Origin: Paenibacillus humicus NBRC 102415
Lineage (GTDB): Bacteria > Bacillota > Bacilli > Paenibacillales > Paenibacillaceae
Length of the DNA stretch: 64,000 nt
Direction of reading: 5' to 3'
Assembly (NCBI RefSeq): GCF_004000905.1
Contig: NZ_BIMD01000002.1
Coordinates: 1-64,000 of the forward strand
Of this stretch, positions 37,148-46,294 are shown piece after piece. The notes beneath the pieces were generated by a model. It searched no databases, was not told the origin of the DNA, and saw only the letters and a program-made list of their open reading frames with translations. The stretch's first letter is position 1, and every line of letters begins with the position of its first letter. The position numbers were made by a program, and so were the translations under genes.

Positions 37148-38992
37148 CTATCGGATCGACACCTTGTATTCCTTCAGCCAGCGGTTGACCTGGTAAAGAT
37201 AGGCGAACAGCTGGGGGCCGGACATGAGCTGGCCGAACCAGGGAATATTGGAGCTGGCGGCGTCCGAGCCCGCGATCTCGCGGACTTTGGCCGTGTCGAT
37301 GAGAGGGAGGATCGGAGAGGACGGATCGTCGAGCACATCCAGCAGCTTGGAGCGCACCGCATTCAGGTAGGCTGGATTGTGGGTTTTCGGGTAAGGGCTT
37401 TTTTTGCGGAAAAGCACGTCATCGGGCAGGACGCCGCGAAGCGATTGACGCAGAATGCCCTTCTCGCGATCGCCGGAGGTTTTGATCTCCCATGGAATGT
37501 TGAACACGTAATCGATGAGGCGATGGTCGCAGAACGGAACCCGGACCTCGAGCCCGGCGCCCATGCTCATCCGGTCCTTCCGGTCGAGAAGCGTCGGCAT
37601 GAAGCGGGTGATGTTGAGGTAGGACATCGTCCGCATTTTGCGCTGCTTCTCCGTTTCTCCCTTCAAATGGGGAACGGCCGCAACCGCTTCTGAATATCGG
37701 TCGCCGATGTATTCCAGCGGGCGGACCCATTCCCGCATTTCCGGCGAGAGAAGTTCGGCCCTCATCCCCGAGGCGAGCGCCCATGGGAACGTGGAGGCGT
37801 TCAGCGACTCCTCGCGGTGGAACCATGGATAACCGCCGAAGACTTCATCGGCCGCCTCTCCCGAGATGGCCACGGTAACATCCTTCTTGATTTCCCGGCA
37901 GAACAGCAGCAGCGAAGCATCGACATCCGCCATGCCGGGAAGATCGCGCGCGGTCAGCGCGTCATCCAGAGCGGCGACCAGATCCGGCGTGTCGAAATAG
38001 ACGTCGTGATGCTCGGTGCCGAGATAATCCCTCATTCTCTGAATCCAGGGGGCATCGGAGTTGGGCTGGAAGGCATGGGACTTGAAATGCTTGTCGTTGT
38101 CGACATAGTCGACGGAGAACGTATGCAGCTGCGCGCCGCCGGAGCGGTTCAGGAAATTCACGGCGAGAGAAGTCAGGGCGCTTGAATCCAGGCCGCCCGA
38201 CAGCAGCGTGCCGATCGGCACGTCGGAGGCGAGCTGGCGCTCCAGCGTATCGCGAAGCAGCTCGCCGACATGCGCGGCTGTCTGCTCGACGCTGTGCTCA
38301 TGCTCGCAGCTTCGAAGCTCCCAATACGTATGGGTACGGACGCCGCTGCGGTCGACGGTCATGCATTTTCCCGGCAGCAGCTCGGTGAGCTGGCTGTAGA
38401 CGCCGACTCCGGGAGTCCGGGCCGGACCGACGATGAACAGCTCGGCGATTCCTTGAGCGCCGACCTCGGGCTTCACGGCGGGATGGGCGAGCAGAGCTTT
38501 CGGCTCCGAGCCGAAGATGAACTGGCCGCCAGCCTGGCTGATGAACAGAGGCTTGACTCCGACCCGGTCGCGCGCGAGGAACAGCTTTTCCTCCTTGGCA
38601 TCCCAAATGGCGAAGGCGAAGATGCCGTTGAACTTTTCTACGGAAGCGGCTCCCCACTCCATATAAGAGGCCAGCAGCACTTCGGTATCGCAGGTCGTCG
38701 AGAAGACGCGCCCTCTGGATTCCAGCTCTCTTTTCAGCTCCGGCGCGTTGTACAGTTCTCCGTTATAAACGATGACGAATTTGCCGTCATCCTGATTGCG
38801 AATCATGGGCTGTGCGCCCTTCTCGGGATCCATCACCGACAGCCTGCGATGCCCGAGCGCGCAAGGTCCCGAGATCCAGGTGCCCGAAGCGTCGGGTCCC
38901 CGCAGGGCAAGCGTCGACGTCATCCGCTCCAGGTCGTCGCTGTGCAGCGTCAGGTCGCGATTCCAATCGATCCATCCGGTGAATCCGCACAT
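37148..38992 (-). CDS. asnB: Asparagine synthase, glutamine-hydrolysing
   Basis: A 614-residue two-domain enzyme. Cys2 (MCGFTGW) is the glutaminase nucleophile; ALRGPDASG, LGHRRLSVMD and VIVYNGELYN complete the Ntn domain. The synthetase half has VPIGTLLSGGLDSSALTSLA, the PP-loop for ATP, and AISGEAADEVFGGYPWF. It forms asparagine from aspartate, glutamine and ATP; some relatives modify cell-wall peptides, but the length and motifs fit a biosynthetic AsnB. AGAGGAATG lies before the ATG. It is monocistronic. Confidence 0.95.
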   Translation of the reverse strand: MCGFTGWIDWNRDLTLHSDDLERMTSTLALRGPDASGTWISGPCALGHRRLSVMDPEKGAQPMIRNQDDGKFVIVYNGELYNAPELKRELESRGRVFSTTCDTEVLLASYMEWGAASVEKFNGIFAFAIWDAKEEKLFLARDRVGVKPLFISQAGGQFIFGSEPKALLAHPAVKPEVGAQGIAELFIVGPARTPGVGVYSQLTELLPGKCMTVDRSGVRTHTYWELRSCEHEHSVEQTAAHVGELLRDTLERQLASDVPIGTLLSGGLDSSALTSLAVNFLNRSGGAQLHTFSVDYVDNDKHFKSHAFQPNSDAPWIQRMRDYLGTEHHDVYFDTPDLVAALDDALTARDLPGMADVDASLLLFCREIKKDVTVAISGEAADEVFGGYPWFHREESLNASTFPWALASGMRAELLSPEMREWVRPLEYIGDRYSEAVAAVPHLKGETEKQRKMRTMSYLNITRFMPTLLDRKDRMSMGAGLEVRVPFCDHRLIDYVFNIPWEIKTSGDREKGILRQSLRGVLPDDVLFRKKSPYPKTHNPAYLNAVRSKLLDVLDDPSSPILPLIDTAKVREIAGSDAASSNIPWFGQLMSGPQLFAYLYQVNRWLKEYKVSIR

Positions 38993-39230
38993 GGGTTATT
39001 CATTCCTCTCTTGTTCTAAAAGGTCGGGCAAAAAAAGCGGAAACCATGAGATCATCCGCCTGATATCGTTTGCGGCGTCCGTACTTCGTCCGCCTGCTCT
39101 CCCCGAATCGATGCTTGCGGCATGAAACGACGTACTACCATGAATATGCGGAATTCAGGCATAACATGTCTGTCCGCAGGGAGACACTACAAAGGAATTT
39201 GACGGTTAAAGGAAGGAGCTGTCGACATCT

Positions 39231-39578
39231 GTGAATGTCTATGAAGAAGAAGGGCAGCGCAAGACCTACTATGTCTCCGTCGGAGCCGGCCAGGTTTTGG
39301 AGGATGGGGAGGCGGCCTCCTATGAGCTGGAGATCGTCGCGAACGAGCATGAGCGCGACGGGCTGAAGGCGCTGTTCGCGGAGCTCTCGAGCATGGATGA
39401 GGCGGAAATGGCCCATTTCCACAGCAGCCCCTTCGGCTCCGCCAGCCTGGAGGAAATGAACCGGGGCTACGAGGGGCTGATCAAGCAGATCTATACCTTG
39501 ATCTACCGGCTCGGCACCGAAGGGACGCGGAAGCATATCGAATCCATGAACATGGAGATCGGGGGACTCAAAGGGTGA
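39231..39578 (+). CDS. Small acidic protein of unknown function
   Basis: A 115-residue acidic protein with strands YYVSVGAGQVL and YELEIVANEHE, then two helices (LKALFAELSSMDEAEMAHF and LEEMNRGYEGLIKQIYTLI). I do not recognise a family. GTG 39231 with GGAAGGAG 12 bases upstream is the likely start. It overlaps the next gene by four bases (GTGA), so both products are probably made together. Nothing in the neighbourhood indicates a role. Confidence 0.7.
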   Translation: MNVYEEEGQRKTYYVSVGAGQVLEDGEAASYELEIVANEHERDGLKALFAELSSMDEAEMAHFHSSPFGSASLEEMNRGYEGLIKQIYTLIYRLGTEGTRKHIESMNMEIGGLKG

Positions 39579-39916
39579 ATGTGATCGAAGCCAAGGTCGT
39601 CCGTTCCGTCGACAAGGAAGGAATCCCTTGCGGAGAGGTGCAGGTGAGCACCGACGATCCGCAGTGCGAGCAGGTTCTGGCGTACTTCAGCCTCTCCAGG
39701 GACGAGGACTACGACCTCGTCTCCATCGTGCGCAGCGACGCGGACCTGCTGACAGACTGGTTCGACAACAGCATGCATACCGCCTATGAAGAGATTACGA
39801 TGCAGTGGTTCGAAAACGAAAACGGCAAGACCGACTGGGGCCGCCGCGAAACGTTCAAGCAGCAGGTTCTAAGCAGCGGACAGGTACGCTCCGAGCTCGG
39901 CAGGCTGCTCGGCTGA
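39575..39916 (+). CDS. Small acidic protein of unknown function, partner of the preceding gene
   Basis: A 113-residue acidic protein, beta-rich at first (IEAKVVRSVDKEGIPCGEVQ), then helical, ending in QVLSSGQVRSELGRLLG. No family recognised. Its GTG start overlaps the previous stop, the usual sign of translational coupling. The pair has its own strong terminator and is flanked by reverse-strand asnB and yihY, so it is a free-standing two-gene unit. Confidence 0.7.
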   Translation: MNVIEAKVVRSVDKEGIPCGEVQVSTDDPQCEQVLAYFSLSRDEDYDLVSIVRSDADLLTDWFDNSMHTAYEEITMQWFENENGKTDWGRRETFKQQVLSSGQVRSELGRLLG

Positions 39917-39933
39917 TGGCATGCAAGACATCA

Positions 39934-39989
39934 ACAGGGACGGCCGCCGAGCCTTTTCAATGGCTTGGCGGCCGTCCCTGTTGTTCTGT
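39934..39989 (+). terminator. Strong terminator of the small-protein pair
   Basis: A 20-bp stem starting ACAGGGACGGCCGCCG, loop TTTTCAAT, complement ending at 39981, then TGTTCTGTT. Two-way use with yihY is possible. Confidence 0.85.
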
Positions 39990-40003
39990 TCGCGGGGAGC
40001 CTT

Positions 40004-40918
40004 TTACATCGGAATCCGCTTGTCTTTCCCGTTCTTGCGGGTGAAGGGCAGATGCAGGCCGAATGTTTTCTGAGGTTTTTTTTGAATGCCGTCCTGGCCG
40101 AACTTCAAGGCCGCATTGATCTCGCCGCCGAGAATGATGATGATGGAGCTGAGGTACAGCCAGGTAAGAAGGACGATGACTCCGCCCAGGCTGCCGTACG
40201 TTTTGCTGTAGTTGCCGAATTGATTGACGTAGATCGAGAACAGGAGCGAGGTCGCGATCCAGCCGATCGTCGCGAAGACGGCGCCCGGCAGAACTTCGCG
40301 GAAGCAGAGCCGGCGGTTGGGCGTAATCCAGTACAGCAGGGTGAACACCATGATCATCGCGGCGAACGGGACGAGGTAGCTGACGATATTCCAGATCGGC
40401 TCGAACCCGCTCGGATAGTCGAGCAGCTGGAACAGGTATTCGCCGATCGTCTTTCCGAAGACGAGCATGAGCATGACGAGTATGATGACGACGGCGAGCA
40501 CGATGGTCGCGATGATCGAGATGCCCCGGACTTTCCAGAAGGGGCGGTTCTCCTCCTCGTCGTAGGCTTTGTTGAGCCCTTTGATGACGGCATTGATGCC
40601 GTTCGAGGCCGCCCAGATGGTCGCGATCATCCCGATCGAGAGCAGAGCTCCGTTGCGGTTGCCGGACACTTCATGGATGATGTCGCGGACGGTATTGCCC
40701 CCGTCCTCCGGCATGAGCAGCAGCAATTGTTCGATGACATCGTCTCCGGACATATCCATGAAGCTGACGATGCTGACGATGAAGATCAAGAACGGGAAGA
40801 AGGCCAGCAGCAGGTAATAGGTAAGCTGGGCGCCCATGGCAGGCACTTCGTCATCCTGGAAGCGGCTGATCATGTTCTTGACGAAGTCCTTCAGATTGAA
40901 TTTTTGTTTCATCGGCAT
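40004..40918 (-). CDS. yihY: YihY/BrkB-family integral membrane protein (UPF0761)
   Basis: A 304-residue protein with six hydrophobic helices. PAMGAQLTYYLLLAFFPFLI in the first helix, TIWAASNGINAVIKGLNKAY and the final VIVLLTWLYLSSIIIILGGE are hallmark YihY motifs. Once annotated as RNase BN in error; the true role is unknown, possibly transport. ATG 40918 with CGGAGGGG 6 bases upstream is preferred over a 64-residue longer frame. The tail is basic (GLHLPFTRKNGKDKRIP). Confidence 0.9.
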   Translation of the reverse strand: MPMKQKFNLKDFVKNMISRFQDDEVPAMGAQLTYYLLLAFFPFLIFIVSIVSFMDMSGDDVIEQLLLLMPEDGGNTVRDIIHEVSGNRNGALLSIGMIATIWAASNGINAVIKGLNKAYDEEENRPFWKVRGISIIATIVLAVVIILVMLMLVFGKTIGEYLFQLLDYPSGFEPIWNIVSYLVPFAAMIMVFTLLYWITPNRRLCFREVLPGAVFATIGWIATSLLFSIYVNQFGNYSKTYGSLGGVIVLLTWLYLSSIIIILGGEINAALKFGQDGIQKKPQKTFGLHLPFTRKNGKDKRIPM

Positions 40919-41117
40919 AACAGGCCCCTCCGTTTTCAGTCTGTAAAATAGATACGGCACAAGCCTGCATTCTATGTCCTCCATGCAGATGTCCTTTGCC
41001 TGACAAGAGGCCGGCGGCGCTTGCCTGCGCATTTGCATGTCTTTACCCCGGCGAGGGCAGGCAAAAACGATGAAACGCCGGCGTTTTTCAATGCGCGCCC
41101 GTTTCGCCAATCTTTCA

Positions 41118-41147
41118 TTGCTTTTAATCGCTAAAGGATTCTATAAT
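41118..41147 (+). promoter_or_regulatory. SigA-type promoter of the deoR-like gene
   Basis: TTGCTT and TATAAT, 18 bases apart, about 40 bases before the start codon. Confidence 0.7.
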
Positions 41148-41186
41148 GGACAAAATGAAGCAGCGGCGCGAATACGGAGTGGTTCT

Positions 41187-42128
41187 ATGTCGGAGAAAAT
41201 AGAAAAAATGGTGGAAGCCGCGAGGCTGTATTATCAAATGGACTACAGCCAGCAGGATATCGCGCGTCTGCTCGGCGTATCCCGGCCGACCGTGTCGAGA
41301 TTCCTGCAGCAGGCCAAGACGGAGGGCATCGTCCAGATCACGATTCACGATCCGCAGGAGAACCATGACCGGATTTGCCGGCGGCTGGAGGAGACATTCG
41401 GGCTTAACCGGGTCATTGTCGTCTCGACCCCGTCCCATGACGATGCCGTAGTGAAGAAATATATCGGCGAAGCGGCCGCCGCCCACCTCTACGAGATCGT
41501 CAAGGCCGGGGATACGATCGCCGTGACATGGGGAACGACGCTTTACGAGGTCGCCCAGAGGCTGCCGATGAAGAGCGTCAAGGATGTCCGCGTCGTCCAG
41601 CTGAACGGCGGGCTCAGTTATTCCGAGACGAATACATACGCCTCCGAGATCGTTCATTTATTCGGCGGGGCGTTCAATACGCCTCCCCATCTGCTGCCGC
41701 TTCCGGCCATCGTCGACGAGCCCTTCGTCCGCCGGGCGATTGAAGCGGACCGCCACATATCCAAGATTCTGGAGATCGGCAGGGAGGCCAACATCGCCGT
41801 GTTCACCGTCGGCGTGCCGACCGTCGATTCCGTGCTTGTCCAGGCCCAGTATTTGCGGCCGGAGGAGCTGGAGACCGTGCATCGAGCAGGCAAGGGGGAT
41901 ATCTGCTCCCGATTCATCGACATCGACGGGGACATCTGCAACGAGGAGCTGGATGCGCGCACGATCGGCATCCGCCTCGAAGAGCTCCGATCCAAGGAGC
42001 ATTCCATTCTCGTTGCGGGCGGCATCAAAAAAGTCGAGGCGATGTACGCGGCTATGCGGGGGGGATATCCGAACACGGTGGTGACGGATTCCTTTACCGC
42101 CAGGCAGCTGCTCGAAATAGTCGGCTGA
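41187..42128 (+). CDS. deoR: SorC-family transcriptional regulator, DeoR-like
   Basis: A 313-residue regulator of the same length and plan as B. subtilis DeoR, the repressor of deoxyribonucleoside use. The helix-turn-helix reads YSQQDIARLLGVSRPTVSRF; the sugar-binding domain has VTWGTTLYEVAQ, VVQLNGGLSYSETNTYASEI, ANIAVFTVGVPT, GDICSRFIDIDG and the closing ILVAGGIKKVEAM. The likely effector is a sugar phosphate such as deoxyribose-5-phosphate. GGAG lies 7 bases before ATG 41187. Unlike B. subtilis, no dra-nupC-pdp operon is adjacent, so its targets are elsewhere. Confidence 0.85.
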   Translation: MSEKIEKMVEAARLYYQMDYSQQDIARLLGVSRPTVSRFLQQAKTEGIVQITIHDPQENHDRICRRLEETFGLNRVIVVSTPSHDDAVVKKYIGEAAAAHLYEIVKAGDTIAVTWGTTLYEVAQRLPMKSVKDVRVVQLNGGLSYSETNTYASEIVHLFGGAFNTPPHLLPLPAIVDEPFVRRAIEADRHISKILEIGREANIAVFTVGVPTVDSVLVQAQYLRPEELETVHRAGKGDICSRFIDIDGDICNEELDARTIGIRLEELRSKEHSILVAGGIKKVEAMYAAMRGGYPNTVVTDSFTARQLLEIVG

Positions 42129-42226
42129 AGCGGCCTCGATTCCGTTCCGGAGGCAGGCGGAGTTCCGCGGGGCTGCACCGCGTCTTTCCAAAGCGGAAGA
42201 TGCCGGTGCAGTTTTTTTGTTTTTTG

Positions 42227-42652
42227 CTATTTGAGCGAGGTCAAAATCGCCCCGGCCGCAATCAGGACGACTCCGACACCGTTCCAGAGCGTGAGCTTCT
42301 CTCCGAGAAACAGAACGGCGATGACGATCGCGAGCACGACGCTCAGCTTGTCGACGGGACCGACCTGCGCGACTTTGCCCACCTTCAGGGCGAGGAAGTA
42401 GAACAGCCAGGAGACAGCGCCGGCCGTTCCGCTGAGGGCGATGAAGCCGAGCGAGCGCTTGTGGGCGGCGATGTCGGCCAGCTGGCCGAATTTGCCCTGT
42501 ACAGCGACGACCGCCAGCAGGAACAAGGCCATGACGACCGCGCGCAAGGCCGTGGCGCTGTTCGCGTCTATGTCTTGGAGCCCGATCTTGCCGAATACGG
42601 AGACGAGAGCGGCTGCTGCCGCGGAGAGCAGGGCGAGCGGGAGCCAGAGCAT
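42227..42652 (-). CDS. EamA-domain membrane protein, single repeat
   Basis: A 141-residue protein with five hydrophobic helices, one EamA unit of the drug/metabolite transporter superfamily: ALVSVFGKIGLQDIDANSAT, SGTAGAVSWLFYFLALKVGK, VGPVDKLSVVLAIVIAVLFL, GEKLTLWNGVGVVLIAAGAI. Single-unit members must work as dimers. ATG 42652 has GGAGGT 9 bases upstream. It is monocistronic; substrate unknown. Confidence 0.85.
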   Translation of the reverse strand: MLWLPLALLSAAAAALVSVFGKIGLQDIDANSATALRAVVMALFLLAVVAVQGKFGQLADIAAHKRSLGFIALSGTAGAVSWLFYFLALKVGKVAQVGPVDKLSVVLAIVIAVLFLGEKLTLWNGVGVVLIAAGAILTSLK

Positions 42653-42734
42653 GGGCGTGCACCTCCAGGGTTGCCGATTAGACCGGCCTATATCTCTAGT
42701 GTGCGTGGGGAAGGAGAATCCATGCGCGGGCATA

Positions 42735-42764
42735 GAAAAAAGCCCCTTCTCGAAGAAGGGGCTT
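42735..42764 (-). terminator. Terminator of the tRNA-Arg gene
   Basis: AAGCCCCTTCT pairs with AGAAGGGGCTT; on the reverse strand TTTTTTC follows. It lies just after the tRNA 3' end. Confidence 0.85.
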
Positions 42765-42781
42765 GTGCCGGATCAGGAAAA

Positions 42782-42858
42782 TGGCGTCCCGGAAGGGATT
42801 CGAACCCCCGACCGTGCGCTTAGAAGGCGCATGCTCTATCCGACTGAGCTACCGGGAC
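42782..42858 (-). tRNA. tRNA-Arg (anticodon UCU)
   Basis: Read on the reverse strand, the acceptor GTCCCGG pairs with CCGGGAC. The D-arm is AGCTCAGTCGGATAGAGC, the anticodon stem TGCGC/GCGCA holds the loop CTTCTAA (anticodon TCT), and the T-loop GGTTCGAATCC is present. The 3' CCA is encoded. It stands alone with its own terminator. Confidence 0.97.
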
Positions 42859-43100
42859 AACTGGGAAGCCGGACAGCTGATGCTGCGGACCTCGAAAAAT
42901 GATACTTCCTGATACTACAGGAATAACTTGCATAAATCAAGCTTTTTGCGAACTGTTTTTCCAACCGGTTTCACAGAGGCGTCCCGCGGCCTTCCGAACG
43001 CTTGCAGCGGGCCTAAAGTTCTCCTTTTGAGTATGGCATGTTATAATTGACGCGTAATTTGGTGAATAATTGGCGTCAGAGACAACAAGGCGGTGGTACC

Positions 43101-44015
43101 ATTACGACTTCCAACGATTTTCCCCGCGAGGAGAAAGAACATAATGTCTATCTGCTGCCCGGGACGCTCGATCACTATCAGGAGCAGCTGACGCGGATGC
43201 TCGAAGCCGAGCAGTATGGAGAGGCCAAGAGGCTGCTCCAGTTCCTGCTGCAGACGCGCGGCGAGCAGCGCAACTATGAGGAATGGGAAAGTCTTCTGGC
43301 CTGGCTGGAAGCGGCATTTCCCGATACGGGGGACAGGGAGGAGGAGGATCCCGACGAGGAAGAGCTTCGCCAGGCTGCGCTGTCGGGCGGGGATCAGGAC
43401 GAATCCTACGTGCAGCAGGTTCTGTATATCATGAAGAACCACCCGATGCTCGACCAGCAGCTGCTCGCGCTGGAGAGGGCGGCTCATTTGCGAAGCCCCG
43501 AGGTCGACGACTCGATTCTCGGCTGGCTGGAGGAAGAGAAGCTTCATCCCGTCGTCCAGTACAAGGCTCTGCAGTGCCTGAAGCGCAGAGGCGTGGCCGG
43601 GACCGTGCGGCTGGAGCGTCTCGGCGAGCGGGTCGAGCTGGAGATTGAACGCACCCCGCTCGCTCTGGAGGACTACCCCGTTCCGGTGCGGCGCATCGTG
43701 GAGAGGGTGGAGGGAGTCGCCGAGACGGCGGATCCGACGCTTCCGCATTTCGCCCGCGAGCTGTGGAAGGAGTGCCTGCAGTACCTTTACGGCAGCTCGG
43801 CCTACGAGCGCATGCTGAGCGAGGAAGAGGCCGCAGTCGACAGCCATGCGGCGGCGCTTCACCTTACCCTTCTGCTGGCTGTATACGGGTCCGCGGATGA
43901 GGACGAGATCAGGCATACATACGGCATTACCGGAGAGCTCCGATTCCGCTACGAGCAGGCTTGCCGCTCCCTGCGCCAAATAACGGATTTGCAGGAAGGA
44001 TACGGCGAACGCTGA
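43101..44015 (+). CDS. TPR-like hypothetical protein with a possible ATT start
   Basis: A helical, acidic protein of about 304 residues, upstream of tig. LTRMLEAEQYGEAKRLLQFL and neighbours have the alternating helix pattern of tetratricopeptide-like proteins; no catalytic motif seen. The open frame extends back to TTG 43047, but that codon lies in a TG-T-TATAAT extended -10 (43039-43047), so it cannot be in the message. GTG 43062 has no ribosome site. AAGGCGG at 43087-43093 sits 7 bases before an ATT at 43101, which I take as the likely start. Role unknown. Confidence 0.7.
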   Translation: MTTSNDFPREEKEHNVYLLPGTLDHYQEQLTRMLEAEQYGEAKRLLQFLLQTRGEQRNYEEWESLLAWLEAAFPDTGDREEEDPDEEELRQAALSGGDQDESYVQQVLYIMKNHPMLDQQLLALERAAHLRSPEVDDSILGWLEEEKLHPVVQYKALQCLKRRGVAGTVRLERLGERVELEIERTPLALEDYPVPVRRIVERVEGVAETADPTLPHFARELWKECLQYLYGSSAYERMLSEEEAAVDSHAAALHLTLLLAVYGSADEDEIRHTYGITGELRFRYEQACRSLRQITDLQEGYGER

Positions 44016-44021
44016 CTTCTC

Positions 44022-44050
44022 TTGTAATCGATGGGCGGATTCATTATAAT
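44022..44050 (+). promoter_or_regulatory. SigA-type promoter of tig
   Basis: TTGTAA and TATAAT are 17 bases apart, a strong match, 65 bases before tig. Confidence 0.75.
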
Positions 44051-44114
44051 GGAGTGGTTTATTACACGTGTATATTCGGCGCAAGGCGCCTATTTTTTGG
44101 AGGGGACAGCATAA

Positions 44115-45416
44115 ATGGCAGCTACTTGGGAGAAAATAGAAACGAACGTCGTCTCGATCGACGTTGAAGTCGGAGCGGAGCAGGTCAAGGACGCGCTCGA
44201 CCAGGCATTCAAGAAAGTCGTAGGCCGCGTGAACGTTCCGGGCTTCCGCAAAGGCAAAGTACCGCGGGGCATGTTCGAATCCCGCTTCGGCGTGGAGAGC
44301 CTCTACCAGGACGCGATCGACATCCTGCTTCCGACGGCGTATGCCGATGCCCTCAAGGAAACGGGCGTAGAGCCGGTTGACCGTCCGGAGATCGACATCG
44401 AGCAGTTCGCCAAGGGCGAATCCTTCAAATTCAAGGCAAAAGTAACCGTCAAGCCCGAAGTGAAGCTTGGCGATTACAAAGGCGTCGAAGTTGCGGCGGC
44501 CGATGCCGAAGTAACCGAAGAAGAGCTGAGCGCGGAGCTGGATCGCCTCCAGCAGCGCCATGCCGAGCTCGTTGTCGTTGAAGAAGGCGCTGCCGAGAAC
44601 GGCGACGTAACCGTCATCGATTTCGAAGGCTTCGTCGACGGAGAGGCTTTCGAAGGCGGACAAGCCGAGCGTTACACGCTCGAGCTGGGCTCCAACTCCT
44701 TCATCCCAGGCTTTGAGGAGCAGGTCGTCGGCATGGCGACGGGAGACTTCAAGGACGTCGAAGTGACTTTCCCCGAGGAGTACCATGCGGAGAACCTGGC
44801 CGGCAAGCCTGCCGTATTCAAGGTCAAGCTGCATGAAATCAAGCGCAAGAACCTGCCTGCCCTGGACGACGAGTTCGCCAAGGATGTGAGCGAGTTCGAT
44901 ACGCTGGACGAGTTCAAGCAGGATCTGTCCTCCAAGCTCAAGGAGCGCAAGCAGCAAGAGAGCGAGCAGGCTCGCGAGAACGCGCTCGTCGACAAGGTTG
45001 CCGAAGCTGCCGAAGTTGAAATTCCGGAAGCGATGATCAACAGCGAAGTGGACTTCCTGCTCCGCGACTTCGAGAACCGCATCCGCCAGCAAGGCCTCAA
45101 CATGGACCTGTACTACCAGTTCTCCGGCCAGGACGAAGCCGCTCTGCGCGAGCAGATGCGCGCCGACGCCCAGAAGCGCGTCCTGAACAACCTGGTTCTG
45201 GATGCCATCGCCAAGCAGGAGAACATCGAGATCTCCGAGGACGAAGTCGGCGAAGAGCTCGAGAACCTGTCCAAATCCTACAACCGTCCGGCAGCCGAGC
45301 TGCGCGAGATCTTCGAGCGCAACGGCAACCTCGACAACATGAAGGAAGACCTGAAGCTTCGCAAGACGATCAAGTTCCTTCTTGACAACAGCAAAGTCGC
45401 AACCGAAGTCGCTTAA
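44115..45416 (+). CDS. tig: Trigger factor (ribosome-bound chaperone and prolyl isomerase)
   Basis: A 433-residue chaperone that meets nascent chains at the ribosome exit. The N-terminal domain has the ribosome-binding loop [19 protein letters not shown]; the FKBP-like middle domain has [19 protein letters not shown] and [18 protein letters not shown]; the long helical C-terminal domain forms the cradle ([19 protein letters not shown]). Length is typical. GGAGGGG precedes the ATG. It opens the tig-clpP-clpX-lonB-lon proteostasis block, but ends with its own terminator. Confidence 0.98.
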   Translation: MAATWEKIETNVVSIDVEVGAEQVKDALDQAFKKVVGRVNVPGFRKGKVPRGMFESRFGVESLYQDAIDILLPTAYADALKETGVEPVDRPEIDIEQFAKGESFKFKAKVTVKPEVKLGDYKGVEVAAADAEVTEEELSAELDRLQQRHAELVVVEEGAAENGDVTVIDFEGFVDGEAFEGGQAERYTLELGSNSFIPGFEEQVVGMATGDFKDVEVTFPEEYHAENLAGKPAVFKVKLHEIKRKNLPALDDEFAKDVSEFDTLDEFKQDLSSKLKERKQQESEQARENALVDKVAEAAEVEIPEAMINSEVDFLLRDFENRIRQQGLNMDLYYQFSGQDEAALREQMRADAQKRVLNNLVLDAIAKQENIEISEDEVGEELENLSKSYNRPAAELREIFERNGNLDNMKEDLKLRKTIKFLLDNSKVATEVA

Positions 45417-45443
45417 GAATTCCGCGTCCGAGGAAGCATCCCG

Positions 45444-45476
45444 TAAGGCACGTCATCCGCACGTGCCTTATTTTTA
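45444..45476 (+). terminator. Rho-independent terminator after tig
   Basis: A perfect 10-bp stem, TAAGGCACGT with ACGTGCCTTA, followed by TTTTTACC. Confidence 0.9.
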
Positions 45477-45601
45477 CCACATAAGCTTTATGAGTGCCGC
45501 TTCGGCATGGATTGCGCTGCCGAAGGAATGGGGGAGTTCCCCCCTACATAAGATTCAACACAGCCGGAACTTTCGCGTTCATCCCCGTACTGCCTGCAAA
45601 A

Positions 45602-45631
45602 ATGACAGGGGATGTCCGAACGTGATAAAAT
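45602..45631 (+). promoter_or_regulatory. Promoter of clpP
   Basis: ATGACA and TAAAAT are 18 bases apart, about 43 bases before clpP. Two hairpins lie upstream of it (stem TTCGGCA/TGCCGAA at 45501-45524 and a G5/C6 stem at 45530-45544). No CtsR heptad repeat was seen. Confidence 0.5.
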
Positions 45632-45673
45632 GGTCGTGTATCTGAATTCCACAATGGAAAGTAGGTTGGTCGC

Positions 45674-46270
45674 ATGAATTTGGTCCCTATCGTAGTCGAA
45701 CAGACAAACCGCGGTGAACGATCTTACGATATCTATTCCCGTCTCCTCAAGGACAGGATTATCTTTCTTGGCAGCGCCATCGACGATGACGTCGCCAATT
45801 CCATCATCGCCCAGCTGCTCTTCCTTGCGGCTGACGATCCGGAGAAGGATATCCACCTGTACATCAACTCGCCCGGCGGTTCGGTCACGGCCGGCATGGG
45901 TATTTATGATACAATGCAATTCATCAAGCCGGATGTTTCCACGATCTGCGTAGGCATGGCCGCCAGCATGGGGTCCCTGCTGCTGACCGCAGGAGCCAAG
46001 GGCAAGCGCTTCTCGCTTCCCAACAGCGAGGTCATGATCCATCAGCCGCTGGGCGGCGTTCGAGGCCAGGCCTCGGACATCAAGATCCACGCGGACTGGA
46101 TTCTCAAGACCAAGCAGAAGCTGAACCAGATCTATGTCGACCGCACAGGACAGCCTTACGAGAAGATCGACCGGGATACGGACCGCGACAACTTCATGAG
46201 CGCGGACGAAGCCCAGGCATACGGTCTGATCGACAAGGTTATTGCCGTTCCGGAAGCCGGAGTTCTGTAA
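45674..46270 (+). CDS. clpP: ATP-dependent Clp protease proteolytic subunit
   Basis: A 198-residue serine protease forming the tetradecameric ClpP chamber. The catalytic triad falls exactly at the usual residues: Ser98 in [10 protein letters not shown], His123 in MIHQPLGG and Asp172 in [26 protein letters not shown] forms the substrate-binding region. It lies 24 bases before clpX, its unfoldase partner, an arrangement common in other bacteria but not in B. subtilis, where clpP is elsewhere. Confidence 0.98.
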   Translation: MNLVPIVVEQTNRGERSYDIYSRLLKDRIIFLGSAIDDDVANSIIAQLLFLAADDPEKDIHLYINSPGGSVTAGMGIYDTMQFIKPDVSTICVGMAASMGSLLLTAGAKGKRFSLPNSEVMIHQPLGGVRGQASDIKIHADWILKTKQKLNQIYVDRTGQPYEKIDRDTDRDNFMSADEAQAYGLIDKVIAVPEAGVL

Positions 46271-46294
46271 CATCTTCCTCCAAGGGGTGATCAA

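Noticed and set aside
36955-37188. A 77-codon forward frame in the repeat region
   Set aside because: It starts inside an inverted repeat copy, lacks a ribosome site and runs through the asnB terminator.
43085-43103. GGTGGTACC resembling the T-box antiterminator core before the gene upstream of tig
   Set aside because: The usual GCG does not follow, there is no specifier stem or terminator, and the promoter is only about 40 bases upstream.
45481-45601. A riboswitch in the clpP upstream hairpins
   Set aside because: The hairpins lie upstream of the only promoter candidate for clpP and after the tig terminator, so they are probably not in the clpP message.
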